A stretch of 64,000 nucleotides of DNA from Roseimaritima sediminicola (lineage in GTDB: Bacteria > Planctomycetota > Planctomycetia > Pirellulales > Pirellulaceae), in assembly GCF_009618275.1 (NCBI RefSeq), contig NZ_WIAD01000001.1, forward strand, positions 310,001 to 374,000, given 5' to 3'. Below, piece by piece: positions 33,389 through 42,207 of this stretch. Each line of letters opens with the position of its first letter. The stretch's first letter is position 1. The position numbers and the translations under genes were made by a program. The notes below the pieces were generated by a model. It had not been told where the DNA came from and did not search any database. It was given only the letters and a program-made list of their open reading frames with translations.

Positions 33389-36294
33389 ACGGGATTTACA
33401 AACGGGGACCATGGAAACGGGGACGACGGCAACAGAACCGATGGTCTCTCGGGGCCGTGTGGATGATGGCGATCGCGGCCGGTATCTGCGGCCTGTCAAA
33501 CCTTCAACGCCCTAACACGCTGCGGGCCGAGGACGATTTTGCGGATCAGCTGCCGCGAATTCCCTTTACGCCCGCCGACGAGACGCTGAAGCATTTCACG
33601 GTGGCCGAAGGCTTCGAGATCGAACTGGCCGCGTCGGAACCGCTGGTCAACAGCCCGGTGGCGGTCGAGTGGGATGCGTTGGGACGGATGTTCGTCTGCG
33701 AGATGCGTGGCTACAGCGAGGACCGCGATGACGGGATCTCGCGGGTCAGCCGCTTGGAAGACCGCGATGGCGACGGTGTCTACGAACACCATGTGACGTT
33801 CGCCGACGGACTGCTGTGGCCGACAGCAATCTTTCCATTCAAAAATGGACTGTTCGTGGCCGACGCCCCGCACATTTATTTCTTTCGCGACACCGACGAT
33901 GACGGTGTCGCCGACGAAAAACAAATCGTCCTGACCGGCTTCAATACCTCCAACGTCCAGGGCTTGTTGAACTCGTTCCGCTGGGGCCTGGACAATCGCA
34001 TCCACGTCGCCTGTGGCACCGTGGGCGGCAAAGTCCGACGCTGGCAGGACCCTGAATCGACCGCCGTGGAAGTGCGCGGTCGCGACATCGCTTTCGATCC
34101 GGACACCTACCAGTTCGAACGGACCAGTGGCGGCGCCCAGCACGGCATGTGTTTTGACGACTGGGGCCACAAGTTCGCCAGTTCCAACAGCGACCACATC
34201 CAACAGATCGTCTATGAGGATCGTTACGTCGCCCGCAATCCCGATTTGAAAGCGCCGCCTGCGCGGCAATCGATCGCGGTCGACGGACCGCAGGCCGAAG
34301 TCTTTCGCACCAGTCCCGTCGAACCGTGGCGGATCCTGCGGACACGGCTGCGGGTCAGCGGCGAGGTTCGCGGCGTTGTCGAAGGCGGTGGACGTCCGGC
34401 CGGTTACTTTACCGGTGCGACCGGGATCACGATCTATCGCGGTGACGCCTGGCCGGAGCGCTGGTTGCAAACGGCCATTGTCGGCGACGTGGGCAGCAAT
34501 CTGATCCATCGCAAACGCTTGGTCACCGACGGCATCGTGTTCGATGCCCAGCGGATTGATCCGGACAGCGAATTCGTCACCTCGCGTGATATCTGGTTTC
34601 GTCCCGCACAGTTCGCCAACGCTCCCGACGGCTGCCTGCACGTCGTCGATGTGTGTCGCGAAGTGATCGAACATCCGGCCAGCCTGCCGCCGCAAATCAA
34701 AAAGCACCTGGACCTGACCGCCGGTCGCAACGCGGGACGTATCTACCGGATCAAGGCCGAGGGTCATCAGCGGCGAGCCGACCCGAACCTTCGCGACGCG
34801 TCGACCGCACAGCTGGTCACGACGCTTTCGCACCCCAATGCCTGGCATCGCGAAACCGCGGCGCGACTGCTGTACGAACGCCGGGATTCCTCCGCCGTGC
34901 CAGGGCTGCGAGAAACCGTCACGCAAGGTGATTCGGCACGCGGCCGGATGCACGCCTTGTATGCGCTCTCCGGCCTGGGCGCCCTGGACGAAACCGTGCT
35001 GGTCACCGCCCTCGGCGACACGCACCCGCAGGTTCGCCGGCACGCCGCCCGCCTATCCGAGCCCATGCTGGCGGAAAGCCCCGAAGCCTTGGTAGCGGCT
35101 CTGTTGGACCTGGTGGAAGACCCGTCGCTGGAAGTCCGTTTCCAAGTGGCGTTCACGCTGGGCTACCTGCCGCCCGAACAGCGGCTCGCCCCGCTGGGAC
35201 GCCTGCTGCAGAACGATCACCAGAATCGCTGGATGCAAATGGCGGTGCTCAGCTCGCTGGGCGAATACACCGACCGATTGTTCATCGAACAGAGCCAACA
35301 GATGGGTGCCGAAGCCGGATTCCTGCTGGACGTGCTGGGCCAACGCATTGCCCAGCGAGCGCAGGACGATCCGCGGCTGAACCGGGCCCTCGAGGACCTG
35401 CTGGCCCAGCTCCGCGAAGTGGCTACCGATTCGGACGCGCCGCTACCGCGTCGCCGGGCGGCCGTGGAACAGCTGCGGCTGGACGACTTCGCGTCGCTCG
35501 AGCCTCTGTTTGCCGAACTGCTGCACAGCAGCCAACCGGCCGACCTGCAGCAGCAAACCCTGCAGACGATGGGCACGTTTCGAAAGGACGCCGTCGCATC
35601 GATGATGCTGGACGTCTGGGATCAGTTGAGCCCGCGGCTGCGGGAGACGGCCTTCGAGGTGTTGTTCTCGCGTCCGCAGTTTGCGCTCGCCTTGCTCGAT
35701 CGTGTCGAAGCGGGTGAGCTGTCGGTCATGGAGATTCCGGTAGCGCGTCTGCAGTGGGCGAAGAAGTCGCCGGAAAAATCGCTGGCCAAGCGAGCGGCAA
35801 GTCTGCTGGAAAAACGCCAAAGCGGCGGCGCCGTCGACAGCGATCGTTCGGCCGTGCTGGCGCGGTACCGCCCGGTGCTGGAGCAGGCGGGCGATGTGAG
35901 CCGCGGCCGGATGGTGTTTCGCAAACACTGTGCGGCTTGCCATGCGGCCGAAGGCGTCGGCCACGAAACGGGCCCCAAACTGGCGACCCTGCAGGCACGC
36001 GGCCGCGAAGCGATCCTGGTCAATCTGCTGGACCCCAACCGCGAGGTCAATCCGCAGTACGTCAACTACATCGTGCTGACCGCCGATGGGCGTACGCTGA
36101 CCGGAATGATCGTCTCGGAAAGCGCCAACAGTATCACGCTGCTCCGCGGCGATGGGGCCAGCGATACGGTGCTGCGACAGGACATCGAAGAACTGCAAAG
36201 CACCGGCGTGTCGTTGATGCCCGAAGGGCTGGAAGAGAACCTCGACCAGCAAGACGTTGCGGACTTGCTGGAGTACCTGATGCAACTGAAATGA
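33385..36294 (+). CDS. PVC-type membrane-bound dehydrogenase with HEAT repeats and haem-binding C-terminus
   Basis: Protein of 969 residues. After a signal/anchor region (WMMAIAAGICGL) comes a beta-propeller domain of the PVC membrane-bound dehydrogenase type (about 45-460; AEGFEIELAASEPLVNSPVA, GRMFVCEMRGYSED, FANAPDGCLHVVDVCREVIEHP). A HEAT-repeat region (about 480-800) follows. The C-terminal PVC haem domain has CAACH at about residue 850 and family segments GHETGPKLATLQARG and LLDPNREVNPQYVNY. It likely oxidises a sugar-like substrate and passes electrons to its own haem. Translationally coupled to the ceramidase-like gene. Confidence 0.93.
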   Translation: MNGIYKRGPWKRGRRQQNRWSLGAVWMMAIAAGICGLSNLQRPNTLRAEDDFADQLPRIPFTPADETLKHFTVAEGFEIELAASEPLVNSPVAVEWDALGRMFVCEMRGYSEDRDDGISRVSRLEDRDGDGVYEHHVTFADGLLWPTAIFPFKNGLFVADAPHIYFFRDTDDDGVADEKQIVLTGFNTSNVQGLLNSFRWGLDNRIHVACGTVGGKVRRWQDPESTAVEVRGRDIAFDPDTYQFERTSGGAQHGMCFDDWGHKFASSNSDHIQQIVYEDRYVARNPDLKAPPARQSIAVDGPQAEVFRTSPVEPWRILRTRLRVSGEVRGVVEGGGRPAGYFTGATGITIYRGDAWPERWLQTAIVGDVGSNLIHRKRLVTDGIVFDAQRIDPDSEFVTSRDIWFRPAQFANAPDGCLHVVDVCREVIEHPASLPPQIKKHLDLTAGRNAGRIYRIKAEGHQRRADPNLRDASTAQLVTTLSHPNAWHRETAARLLYERRDSSAVPGLRETVTQGDSARGRMHALYALSGLGALDETVLVTALGDTHPQVRRHAARLSEPMLAESPEALVAALLDLVEDPSLEVRFQVAFTLGYLPPEQRLAPLGRLLQNDHQNRWMQMAVLSSLGEYTDRLFIEQSQQMGAEAGFLLDVLGQRIAQRAQDDPRLNRALEDLLAQLREVATDSDAPLPRRRAAVEQLRLDDFASLEPLFAELLHSSQPADLQQQTLQTMGTFRKDAVASMMLDVWDQLSPRLRETAFEVLFSRPQFALALLDRVEAGELSVMEIPVARLQWAKKSPEKSLAKRAASLLEKRQSGGAVDSDRSAVLARYRPVLEQAGDVSRGRMVFRKHCAACHAAEGVGHETGPKLATLQARGREAILVNLLDPNREVNPQYVNYIVLTADGRTLTGMIVSESANSITLLRGDGASDTVLRQDIEELQSTGVSLMPEGLEENLDQQDVADLLEYLMQLK

Positions 36295-36381
36295 CCCGGG
36301 CGGTCGAGGCGATCCGGTGCCGCTACACTGTGCCGGATCTGCTTCGTCCGACACAGGAATCGACCGACACAGGAAGTGCCA

Positions 36382-37788
36382 ATGTCTCCAGCGAACGATT
36401 CGTCTTCAGCGAACGATTCGTCTGCCGCGAACGATGCTACCGATCCGCGGCCGCCGAACCCTCACAGCAACACCCTGACCTACTGGATCGCCGGCAGCAT
36501 CGTGGCGGCGATCTTGGTGGCCCTGTTGTTTCCACCGCTGGCGATGATGACCGACGTGGGCGGGGAATTGTTTCTGCGCGCCCTGCGGATGATCGTCGTT
36601 CCGCTGGTGTTTACGTCGGTCCTCTGTGGCGTACTGGGGCTGGGTGACATCCGCAAACTGGGAAAACCCGGCGGCACCGCGATCCTGTATTACTTGTCGA
36701 CGACGATCCTGGCCGTCACCTTGGGGCTGTTGGTGGTCAACGTGCTCCAGCCCGGTGTGGGCACGGTCGATGAGGACAGGGTCCAGCAGCATGCCGGCGC
36801 GACCGTGGGTTCGCCCAAGTCGCGGATCATCAAGAGCCTGGCCGCGAATTCGGGGTTGTCGAGCACCGAGGTGGCCAGCGTCCTGGAGGAGTTGCCCGAG
36901 GGCGAAGCCCAGCGGCCGGGGATGGGCACGATCCTCGAAAACATGGCGCTGATGTTGGTCACCGACAATCTATTCGTGTCGGCCGCCGAGACCCAGCTGT
37001 TGCCGATCATCGTCTTTGCGATCGTGTTCGGAGCGATGTTGACCACGATGGGCCAGCGGGTGTCTTTGGTCACCCAGTTCATCGAACAGTCCAACGCCGC
37101 CCTGATGCAGTTCGTCATGTGGTTGATGAAGCTGGCGCCGATCGGGATTTTCTGCCTGGTGGCTTCGCGGTTTGGCGAAGCCCAGGCCGAGGGCCGATTC
37201 TACGAGGAACTCAGCCAGATCGGCTGGTACTTCGGCACGGTGCTGATCGGATTGGCCCTGCATTCGGTCGTCACGCTGCCCCTGATCTACTGGATCGTCA
37301 CTCGCAAGAATCCCTACCGCTACGCGTGGCAATTGTCCAAAGCCATGCTGACCGCCTTTTCCACAGCCAGCTCGTCGGCGACGTTGCCGATCACGATGGA
37401 GTGCACGCAGGAGGCGGGCGTATCGCGAGAATCAACCGAGTTTGTCGTGCCGCTCGGAGCGACGATCAACATGGACGGCACGGCGCTCTACGAAGCCGCC
37501 GCGGTGCTGTTCATCGCCCAGGTCCTGGGCATGCAAATGGATCTCACCCAGCAGTTGTTGATCGCCCTGACCGCAACGCTGGCCGCCATCGGTGCGGCGG
37601 GAATCCCCGAAGCCGGATTGGTGACGATGCTGATCGTACTGAACGCCGTGGGCCTGCCGATCGAATACATCGGACTGATCCTCTCGGTCGACTGGTTGCT
37701 CGACCGCTTCCGCACCGCCGTCAACTGCTTCGGCGACGCCGTCGGGGCCGCGGTGGTCGACCGCACCATGCCCCCCGCGGCGGACTAG
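36382..37788 (+). CDS. Dicarboxylate/amino acid:cation symporter (DAACS family)
   Basis: Inner-membrane secondary transporter of 468 residues. The ATG at 36382 is placed 8 nt after AGGA; a GTG two codons earlier is possible. The N-terminal 25 residues contain repeated SSAND units from 15-nt DNA repeats. Family signatures are intact: the serine-rich hairpin FSTASSSATLP (about residue 325) and the substrate/cation site GATINMDGTAL (about 355), plus IPEAGLVTMLIVLNAVGLP near 410. Likely substrates are glutamate, aspartate or C4-dicarboxylates with Na+ or H+. The last base of its TAG stop is also the first base of a REP2 unit. Confidence 0.93.
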   Translation: MSPANDSSSANDSSAANDATDPRPPNPHSNTLTYWIAGSIVAAILVALLFPPLAMMTDVGGELFLRALRMIVVPLVFTSVLCGVLGLGDIRKLGKPGGTAILYYLSTTILAVTLGLLVVNVLQPGVGTVDEDRVQQHAGATVGSPKSRIIKSLAANSGLSSTEVASVLEELPEGEAQRPGMGTILENMALMLVTDNLFVSAAETQLLPIIVFAIVFGAMLTTMGQRVSLVTQFIEQSNAALMQFVMWLMKLAPIGIFCLVASRFGEAQAEGRFYEELSQIGWYFGTVLIGLALHSVVTLPLIYWIVTRKNPYRYAWQLSKAMLTAFSTASSSATLPITMECTQEAGVSRESTEFVVPLGATINMDGTALYEAAAVLFIAQVLGMQMDLTQQLLIALTATLAAIGAAGIPEAGLVTMLIVLNAVGLPIEYIGLILSVDWLLDRFRTAVNCFGDAVGAAVVDRTMPPAAD

Positions 37789-37841
37789 AGTCGCCTTTCG
37801 CTCCGCCGAAAGTAACAGAGTCGCCTTTCGCTCCGCGAAAG
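37788..37841 (+). repeat. REP2, two units
   Basis: Each unit reads GAGTCGC, CTTTCGC, TCC, then GCGAAAG (first copy GCCGAAAG). Units at 37788-37813 and 37818-37841, in the orientation of the symporter gene whose stop they touch. Confidence 0.88.
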
Positions 37842-37863
37842 CAGCTGCAGATTCCTCCCCAAT

Positions 37864-37995
37864 TTTCGGTGAAACCCCGCGACAACACCCTCCCGCGCAG
37901 CGGGAGGGTCGGGCTCTTAGGCCCGGGGAGGGCCCTACGAAAACCCTCTCCGGGCCCAAGAGCCCGACTCTCCCAGTGGGAGAGTAAAGCCGCGC
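37864..37995. repeat. Composite repeat: 46-bp block plus long hairpin
   Basis: 37864-37909 is identical to 4357-4402. Next, 37910-37969 forms a long imperfect hairpin with arms containing GGGCTCTTAGGCCCGGGGAGG and CCTCTCCGGGCCCAAGAGCCC around an ACGAAAA loop. It lies between the symporter and the HtrA-like gene. Confidence 0.75.
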
Positions 37996-38030
37996 TACTA
38001 TGTTCTGGGCGCGACGATTACAATGCGACT

Positions 38031-40007
38031 ATGAACACACTGCAAACCCTATCGGCCGGTGCCGCGATGCTGGCGGCGGCCTGGACCATCGCGGTGCCGC
38101 CCGCCCGCGGACAGGACAGCTTTCTCCAGCAGGAACAGCAAGCGATCGACGCGGCCGTGGCCGGCGTGGCCGAGGCGGTGGTCCGGATTGAACTGGTGGG
38201 GGTGGCCGAAACCACCGGCGAAGTCCGCGCGGACGCGCCTTCGGTGGGAACGGTGGTCGATCCAGATGGCTGGATCATCGCCTCGTCGCTGGTCACCGAG
38301 CAACCGGCCGCTTCGATCCTGGTCGTGCGGGCCGACGGAACGCGTCAAACCGCTCGCGTCGTCGCTCGCGATACCAGTCGCGAACTGGTGCTGCTGAAGA
38401 CCGAAGCCGACGCGCCGATGGCTGCCGTATCGTTGCCGGAAAACGTTTCGCCGGTCGTGGGGCACTATGCGATCGCCGTGGGCCGCGTTGCCGGCTCGGA
38501 GCATCCGGCCGTCTCGGTCGGCATCCTTAGCGCGACGGGACGATTAAATGGTCGGGCGTTGCAGACCGACGCCCGGGTCTCGCCGATTCATTACGGAGGG
38601 CCGCTGGTGGATATCCGCGGCCGGATCCTCGGCATCCTCGTGCCGGCCATGCCCGAGGCCGCTGGCGCAGAGGAGAAGGCCGGTTGGTACGACGCGGGAA
38701 TCGCTTTCGCCATTCCGGCCGACCGTATCGCCGCACAACTGCCGCGGATGCAATCCGGCCAGGACATCTATCGCGGACTGCTCGGCACGGTCGCTCGCGC
38801 CGCCGACTCCTTCGCCGCAGGCACCAAGATCGATGCGGTGCGGCCGCGTTCGCCGGCAGAGAAAGCGGGCCTGCAGCCGGGGGACGAAATCCTGCAGGTG
38901 GGCGACCGCGATGTTCGCTACCACTATCAAGTCCGCCAGGCACTGGGAAGTTACAACGCCGGAGACGAAGTCGCGCTCACCGTGGGCCGTGGCGAAGAAA
39001 CGTTGCAACTGAAGGCGACACTGGCCCAGGAGATCCCGCCGCTGGAACCGCAGGTCGTTGGTCTGTACGCCAGCGGGGCCGACGCGGAAGTCCGGGTGAG
39101 GGCGGTCGAACCGGAGTCCCCGGCCGCCCAAGCCGAATTGGCTGCCGGCGATATCCTGTTGGCCGTAAACGATCACGCGATCGCTTCGCTGGATTCACTG
39201 CGGCGACGGATCCTGACCAGCGACCCCGAAGCAGCGCTGCAACTGCGGATTCGCCGCGACGACCAGGAACGCACCCTCCGCGTCGACAACCGTCCGATCG
39301 ATGGCCCGCTGGCGCCGCTGCCGGCCGCACTGGATCGCGCCGGCACCGCTGAGAAAGCCGACGATGACGAAGCGGGTGAAGCTGGCGACGACGATGGTCC
39401 CAACGCGGCCCGGTCGACCTGGCAACAGAAACCGTTGACGCTGCCCGACGTGCCCAACCAGGCGCTCTACTACGCGCCGCAAGACCCGCAGGCATCGGCC
39501 GCGCGGGCGTTGTTGTTGGTGTTGTTGGATCCGGGCACTCCGAAACCCGAGAACGTGCTGGCCGAGTTCGAAGCGTTGGCACAGCCGATGGGCATCGCCG
39601 TGGCGGTCGTCGCCGCGGCGGACGAGCGACGCTGGACGCCGGCCGAAGCCAATCTGGTCGGCCGCGTCGCCTCGCAGCTGGGCCAGCGGCTGGGCATCGA
39701 CCGTTGGTCGATCGGCGTGACCGGCTGGAAGCAGGGGCCGAGTCATGCGATGGCGTTGGTCGTGGGCCTGACCGAGAACGAAGCGGTGGGCGGGGCGGCG
39801 GTCCGCACCGACATTCGCCCGCCCGCGATTCGCCTTCGTGAAAACGACCCCGAGCAACCGCTGCAGCTGGCCATGCCACTAGCCGCCGACGGCGAGCTGC
39901 CCAGTTGGGCCGGGGTGCTGCCCAAGTTGGGCTTTCCGGTCGTTCGCACCGGCGACCTGCAGATCCCGACGCTGCTGCGATGGACCGGGACCTTGCCGCG
40001 GTTATGA
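38031..40007 (+). CDS. Catalytically dead HtrA-like protein with two PDZ domains
   Basis: Exported protein of 658 residues. A signal peptide (LSAGAAMLAAAWTIAVPPARG) precedes a trypsin-like HtrA domain (about 30-235): VGTVVDPDGWIIASSLVTE, SRELVLLKTE and HYGGPLVDIRGRILGI align with the segments that carry His, Asp and Ser in DegP, but all three catalytic residues are replaced (Ser, Glu, Tyr). PDZ domains follow at about 265-345 (VRPRSPAEKAGLQPGDEILQ) and 355-430 (VEPESPAAQAELAAGDILLA). The last about 190 residues are unrecognised. It probably binds peptides or acts as a chaperone without proteolysis. Its stop overlaps a small membrane protein gene. Confidence 0.85.
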   Translation: MNTLQTLSAGAAMLAAAWTIAVPPARGQDSFLQQEQQAIDAAVAGVAEAVVRIELVGVAETTGEVRADAPSVGTVVDPDGWIIASSLVTEQPAASILVVRADGTRQTARVVARDTSRELVLLKTEADAPMAAVSLPENVSPVVGHYAIAVGRVAGSEHPAVSVGILSATGRLNGRALQTDARVSPIHYGGPLVDIRGRILGILVPAMPEAAGAEEKAGWYDAGIAFAIPADRIAAQLPRMQSGQDIYRGLLGTVARAADSFAAGTKIDAVRPRSPAEKAGLQPGDEILQVGDRDVRYHYQVRQALGSYNAGDEVALTVGRGEETLQLKATLAQEIPPLEPQVVGLYASGADAEVRVRAVEPESPAAQAELAAGDILLAVNDHAIASLDSLRRRILTSDPEAALQLRIRRDDQERTLRVDNRPIDGPLAPLPAALDRAGTAEKADDDEAGEAGDDDGPNAARSTWQQKPLTLPDVPNQALYYAPQDPQASAARALLLVLLDPGTPKPENVLAEFEALAQPMGIAVAVVAAADERRWTPAEANLVGRVASQLGQRLGIDRWSIGVTGWKQGPSHAMALVVGLTENEAVGGAAVRTDIRPPAIRLRENDPEQPLQLAMPLAADGELPSWAGVLPKLGFPVVRTGDLQIPTLLRWTGTLPRL

Positions 40008-40366
40008 AGCAGCGCGCGACGATCGAATCCGTTCCCGCCCGCTGGCGCCGCTGGGTCATCCTGGCGCTGGCCATCGTGCTGTTGCTGGCCGGCGTCGGCC
40101 TGCGTCTGGCCAGCGATGAAGCTTCGGGTCATGGCCAGTTTGGTTCCGGCAGCATGATTCGTTTGGGCATCGTGTTCGGCGCGATCTGGCTGGCCTGGCC
40201 CTCGCTGCGGCGGCCGGCCACTTGGTTGCCGCCGGGCATGGCCATCGCCCTGTTGGCACTGGTGGGCGTGGTGGCGGTCCAGCCGCGGTTGCTGCCTGCC
40301 CTCCTGCCCGCCGCCGGCCTGTTGTTGACCCTCTCGGCGGCCGTCCGCATGTTCCGCCGTTCGTAG
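40004..40366 (+). CDS. Small membrane protein coupled to the HtrA-like gene
   Basis: Protein of 120 residues with start ATG at 40004 inside the ATGA overlap. Three hydrophobic segments are visible: WVILALAIVLLLAGVGLRL, SMIRLGIVFGAIWLAW and MAIALLALVGVVAV/LLPALLPAAGLLL. The N-terminus is basic (KQRATIESVPARWRR). No family is recognised. Coupling suggests that it anchors or partners the pseudoprotease. REP1 units begin 9 nt after its stop. Confidence 0.7.
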   Translation: MKQRATIESVPARWRRWVILALAIVLLLAGVGLRLASDEASGHGQFGSGSMIRLGIVFGAIWLAWPSLRRPATWLPPGMAIALLALVGVVAVQPRLLPALLPAAGLLLTLSAAVRMFRRS

Positions 40367-40374
40367 CCACCCCC

Positions 40375-40438
40375 GGTGGCATAGGCTTCCAGCCTGTGAA
40401 AGAACCAGCCCCCGTGGCATAGGCTTCCAGCCTGTGAA
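40375..40438 (+). repeat. REP1, two units 38 bp apart
   Basis: Units at 40375-40400 and 40413-40438 are separated by a repeated GAAAGAACCAGCCCC linker, with a third linker copy after them. Same orientation as the upstream gene. The remaining 312 nt to the BON gene show no gene. Confidence 0.92.
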
Positions 40439-40750
40439 AGAACCAGCCCCGTGCCTTGTTAAGCTGGGAAAGGTGCCGGCGAGCTTAACGGCAGCGTCGG
40501 CCCCGGGACGCGTTCGGCACAATGATTATTACGCTGCTGACCAACAAAATCGGAAAAAACCTACCACTGCGCGGCGGATTCGGCCGACACATACTCTCGG
40601 ACACTAGTCTCTCGAAGCGGTCCCTGTGGGCCGTGGAATCGGTTGCAATGGAAGTGACTGAGCGAGCGAGAGCTGGAATATTGTAGCGGTACGGCCATCG
40701 ACCCAGCGATCGTGGCGTCGGCCAATGCAGAGGACCTAAGGAGGGATTCG

Positions 40751-41884
40751 ATGCGACGTTTCTTTTGCGCAGCGGCGGTGCTCGCACTGGCTGCTACCTG
40801 TCCCGTACCGGGATGGGCTGGTGATCGCGAGATCGCCGAACAGATTATCAATCGGCTGAAAGTCCAGCGGGACGCCGGAGCACTCAAAGGCTTCAAGCTG
40901 GACCTGAAAGTCGAAGACGGCGTGGTGTTGCTCAAGGGCAAAGTCAGCAACCCCGCCCAGAAGTCGACCGTCTTGGCGGCCGCCGAGGACCTCGAGGGCA
41001 TCGCCGAAGTGGTCGACCAGATTTCGGTCGCCGCCACCCCGGCCGAGAAGCCCGTCGAGCGGCCGGAAGGCTTCTCCTTCCGCCAGGCCTTGCAGCAGGA
41101 AGCCGCTCAGATGCAGCCTGCCGAAGCGGGCCAGTTCGAAGGCGTTTACACCGCCGCGAAAGCCGCTCCGGCCCCCGCGGCTCCGGCTTCGGCCAACGAA
41201 GTCGGCGGGGCCGATGACGCCGTCACCGATGCGGTGATCGGTGCCCTCGGTCGAGCTCAACAAGAAGGGCACCTGCGTGGCTTTGGCGTCGACGTCACGA
41301 CCACCGGCGGCAAAGTGCTGCTCAAGGGCCGCACCTCGACTCCGGCGCACAAGCAGTTGATCCTGGACCTGGCCCGCAACACCCAGGGTGTCCGCGGCGT
41401 GATCGACAACATCACGGTCCACTCGCCCGAGCGACTGCAGGCCGCCGGCGCCCAGCCGATCCGCGACCCGCGTCCGGTCGCCCAGGGTGTCCAGCCCGTC
41501 GCGCACCCGGCTCCAGGACTCGGCCACGGTGGTGTGGTCCACGGTGGCGCCGCGGTCCACGGCGGAGCGGCCGTGCACGGCGGAGCGGTCGTGCATGGCG
41601 GAGCGGTCGCCGGCCAGCCGGTTCCGATGGCTCCCTACGCCGCCGGTGCTGCCGCACCGCGGTACGACCAACCCTACCTGCCCAACTACGCTTGGCCCGG
41701 TTACGCCGCCTACCCGAACTACGCTGCTCTGAGCTATCCGCAGCAGTACAGCCCTTCGGCTTGGCCCTATATCGGACCGTTCTACCCCTATCCGCAAGTG
41801 CCCCTGGGATGGCGTAAAGTCAGCCTGGAATGGGACGACGGCTGGTGGTTCCTGGACTTCACCGACCGCAACGGTCGTCACTAG
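40751..41884 (+). CDS. Secreted protein with two BON domains
   Basis: Protein of 377 residues. The ATG at 40751 has AAGGAGG upstream. The signal peptide is FFCAAAVLALAATCPVPGWA. Two BON domains are seen: residues about 25-95 (IAEQIINRLK ... VEDGVVLLKGKVSNPAQ) and about 155-230 (AVTDAVIGALGRAQQ ... GGKVLLKGRTSTPAH). BON domains bind phospholipid or outer-membrane components. A His/Gly repeat region (HGGAAVHGGA, about 255-290) and a Tyr/Pro-rich tail follow, with DDGWWFLDF near the end. It is likely an envelope protein. Followed by a strong terminator. Confidence 0.88.
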   Translation: MRRFFCAAAVLALAATCPVPGWAGDREIAEQIINRLKVQRDAGALKGFKLDLKVEDGVVLLKGKVSNPAQKSTVLAAAEDLEGIAEVVDQISVAATPAEKPVERPEGFSFRQALQQEAAQMQPAEAGQFEGVYTAAKAAPAPAAPASANEVGGADDAVTDAVIGALGRAQQEGHLRGFGVDVTTTGGKVLLKGRTSTPAHKQLILDLARNTQGVRGVIDNITVHSPERLQAAGAQPIRDPRPVAQGVQPVAHPAPGLGHGGVVHGGAAVHGGAAVHGGAVVHGGAVAGQPVPMAPYAAGAAAPRYDQPYLPNYAWPGYAAYPNYAALSYPQQYSPSAWPYIGPFYPYPQVPLGWRKVSLEWDDGWWFLDFTDRNGRH

Positions 41885-41915
41885 TCATTCAGACGGTCCT
41901 CTGAAGAAAACCGCG

Positions 41916-41956
41916 ACCCTCCGCGCCGAAACGTATCGGTGCGGAGGGTTTTTTCG
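41916..41956 (+). terminator. Rho-independent terminator of the BON gene
   Basis: Arms ACCCTCCGC...CCGA and TCGG...GCGGAGGGT around an AACGTA loop, followed by TTTTTT, 32 nt after the stop. Confidence 0.92.
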
Positions 41957-41993
41957 TGCGTTCCTCGCTAGCCACTCCAGCCGCGTTTGGCGG

Positions 41994-42071
41994 CTGTCGA
42001 TTTATTGAGCCGTTTGAGCGCTAGCCTCGACTCCGTCACCCGAGAACCGGGGCTATCGCCCCAACGGCTCA
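41994..42071 (+). repeat. 78-bp hairpin repeat (family F)
   Basis: Begins CTGTCGATTTATTGAGCC and ends AACGGCTCA. Outer arms GAGCCGTT/AACGGCTC pair, and an inner CGCTAGCC/GGGGC...CGCC stem is possible. The same 78-bp element lies inverted at 49410-49487; a fragment occurs near 4312. Confidence 0.75.
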
Positions 42072-42145
42072 CCAGAGCAATGCGTTTTCGCATCCATCGA
42101 CGGGCTGCGGTTTCCGCGAGTGGGGAAGCCTCCTTTGGCGCCCCC

Positions 42146-42174
42146 TTGGGAAGCGTTTTAACGATTTCTATACT
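42146..42174 (+). promoter_or_regulatory. Probable promoter of guaA
   Basis: TTGGGA at 42146-42151, a 17-nt spacer, then TATACT at 42169-42174, 33 nt before the guaA start. Good match to a housekeeping sigma-70-type promoter. Confidence 0.6.
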
Positions 42175-42207
42175 CCGAGATTCTGAACCCCTGGGAGCCC
42201 GAGCTAG

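Noticed and set aside
37119-38030. Long plus-strand extension upstream of the HtrA-like gene
   Set aside because: It runs out of frame through the symporter gene and through intergenic repeats; the signal peptide fixes the real start at 38031.
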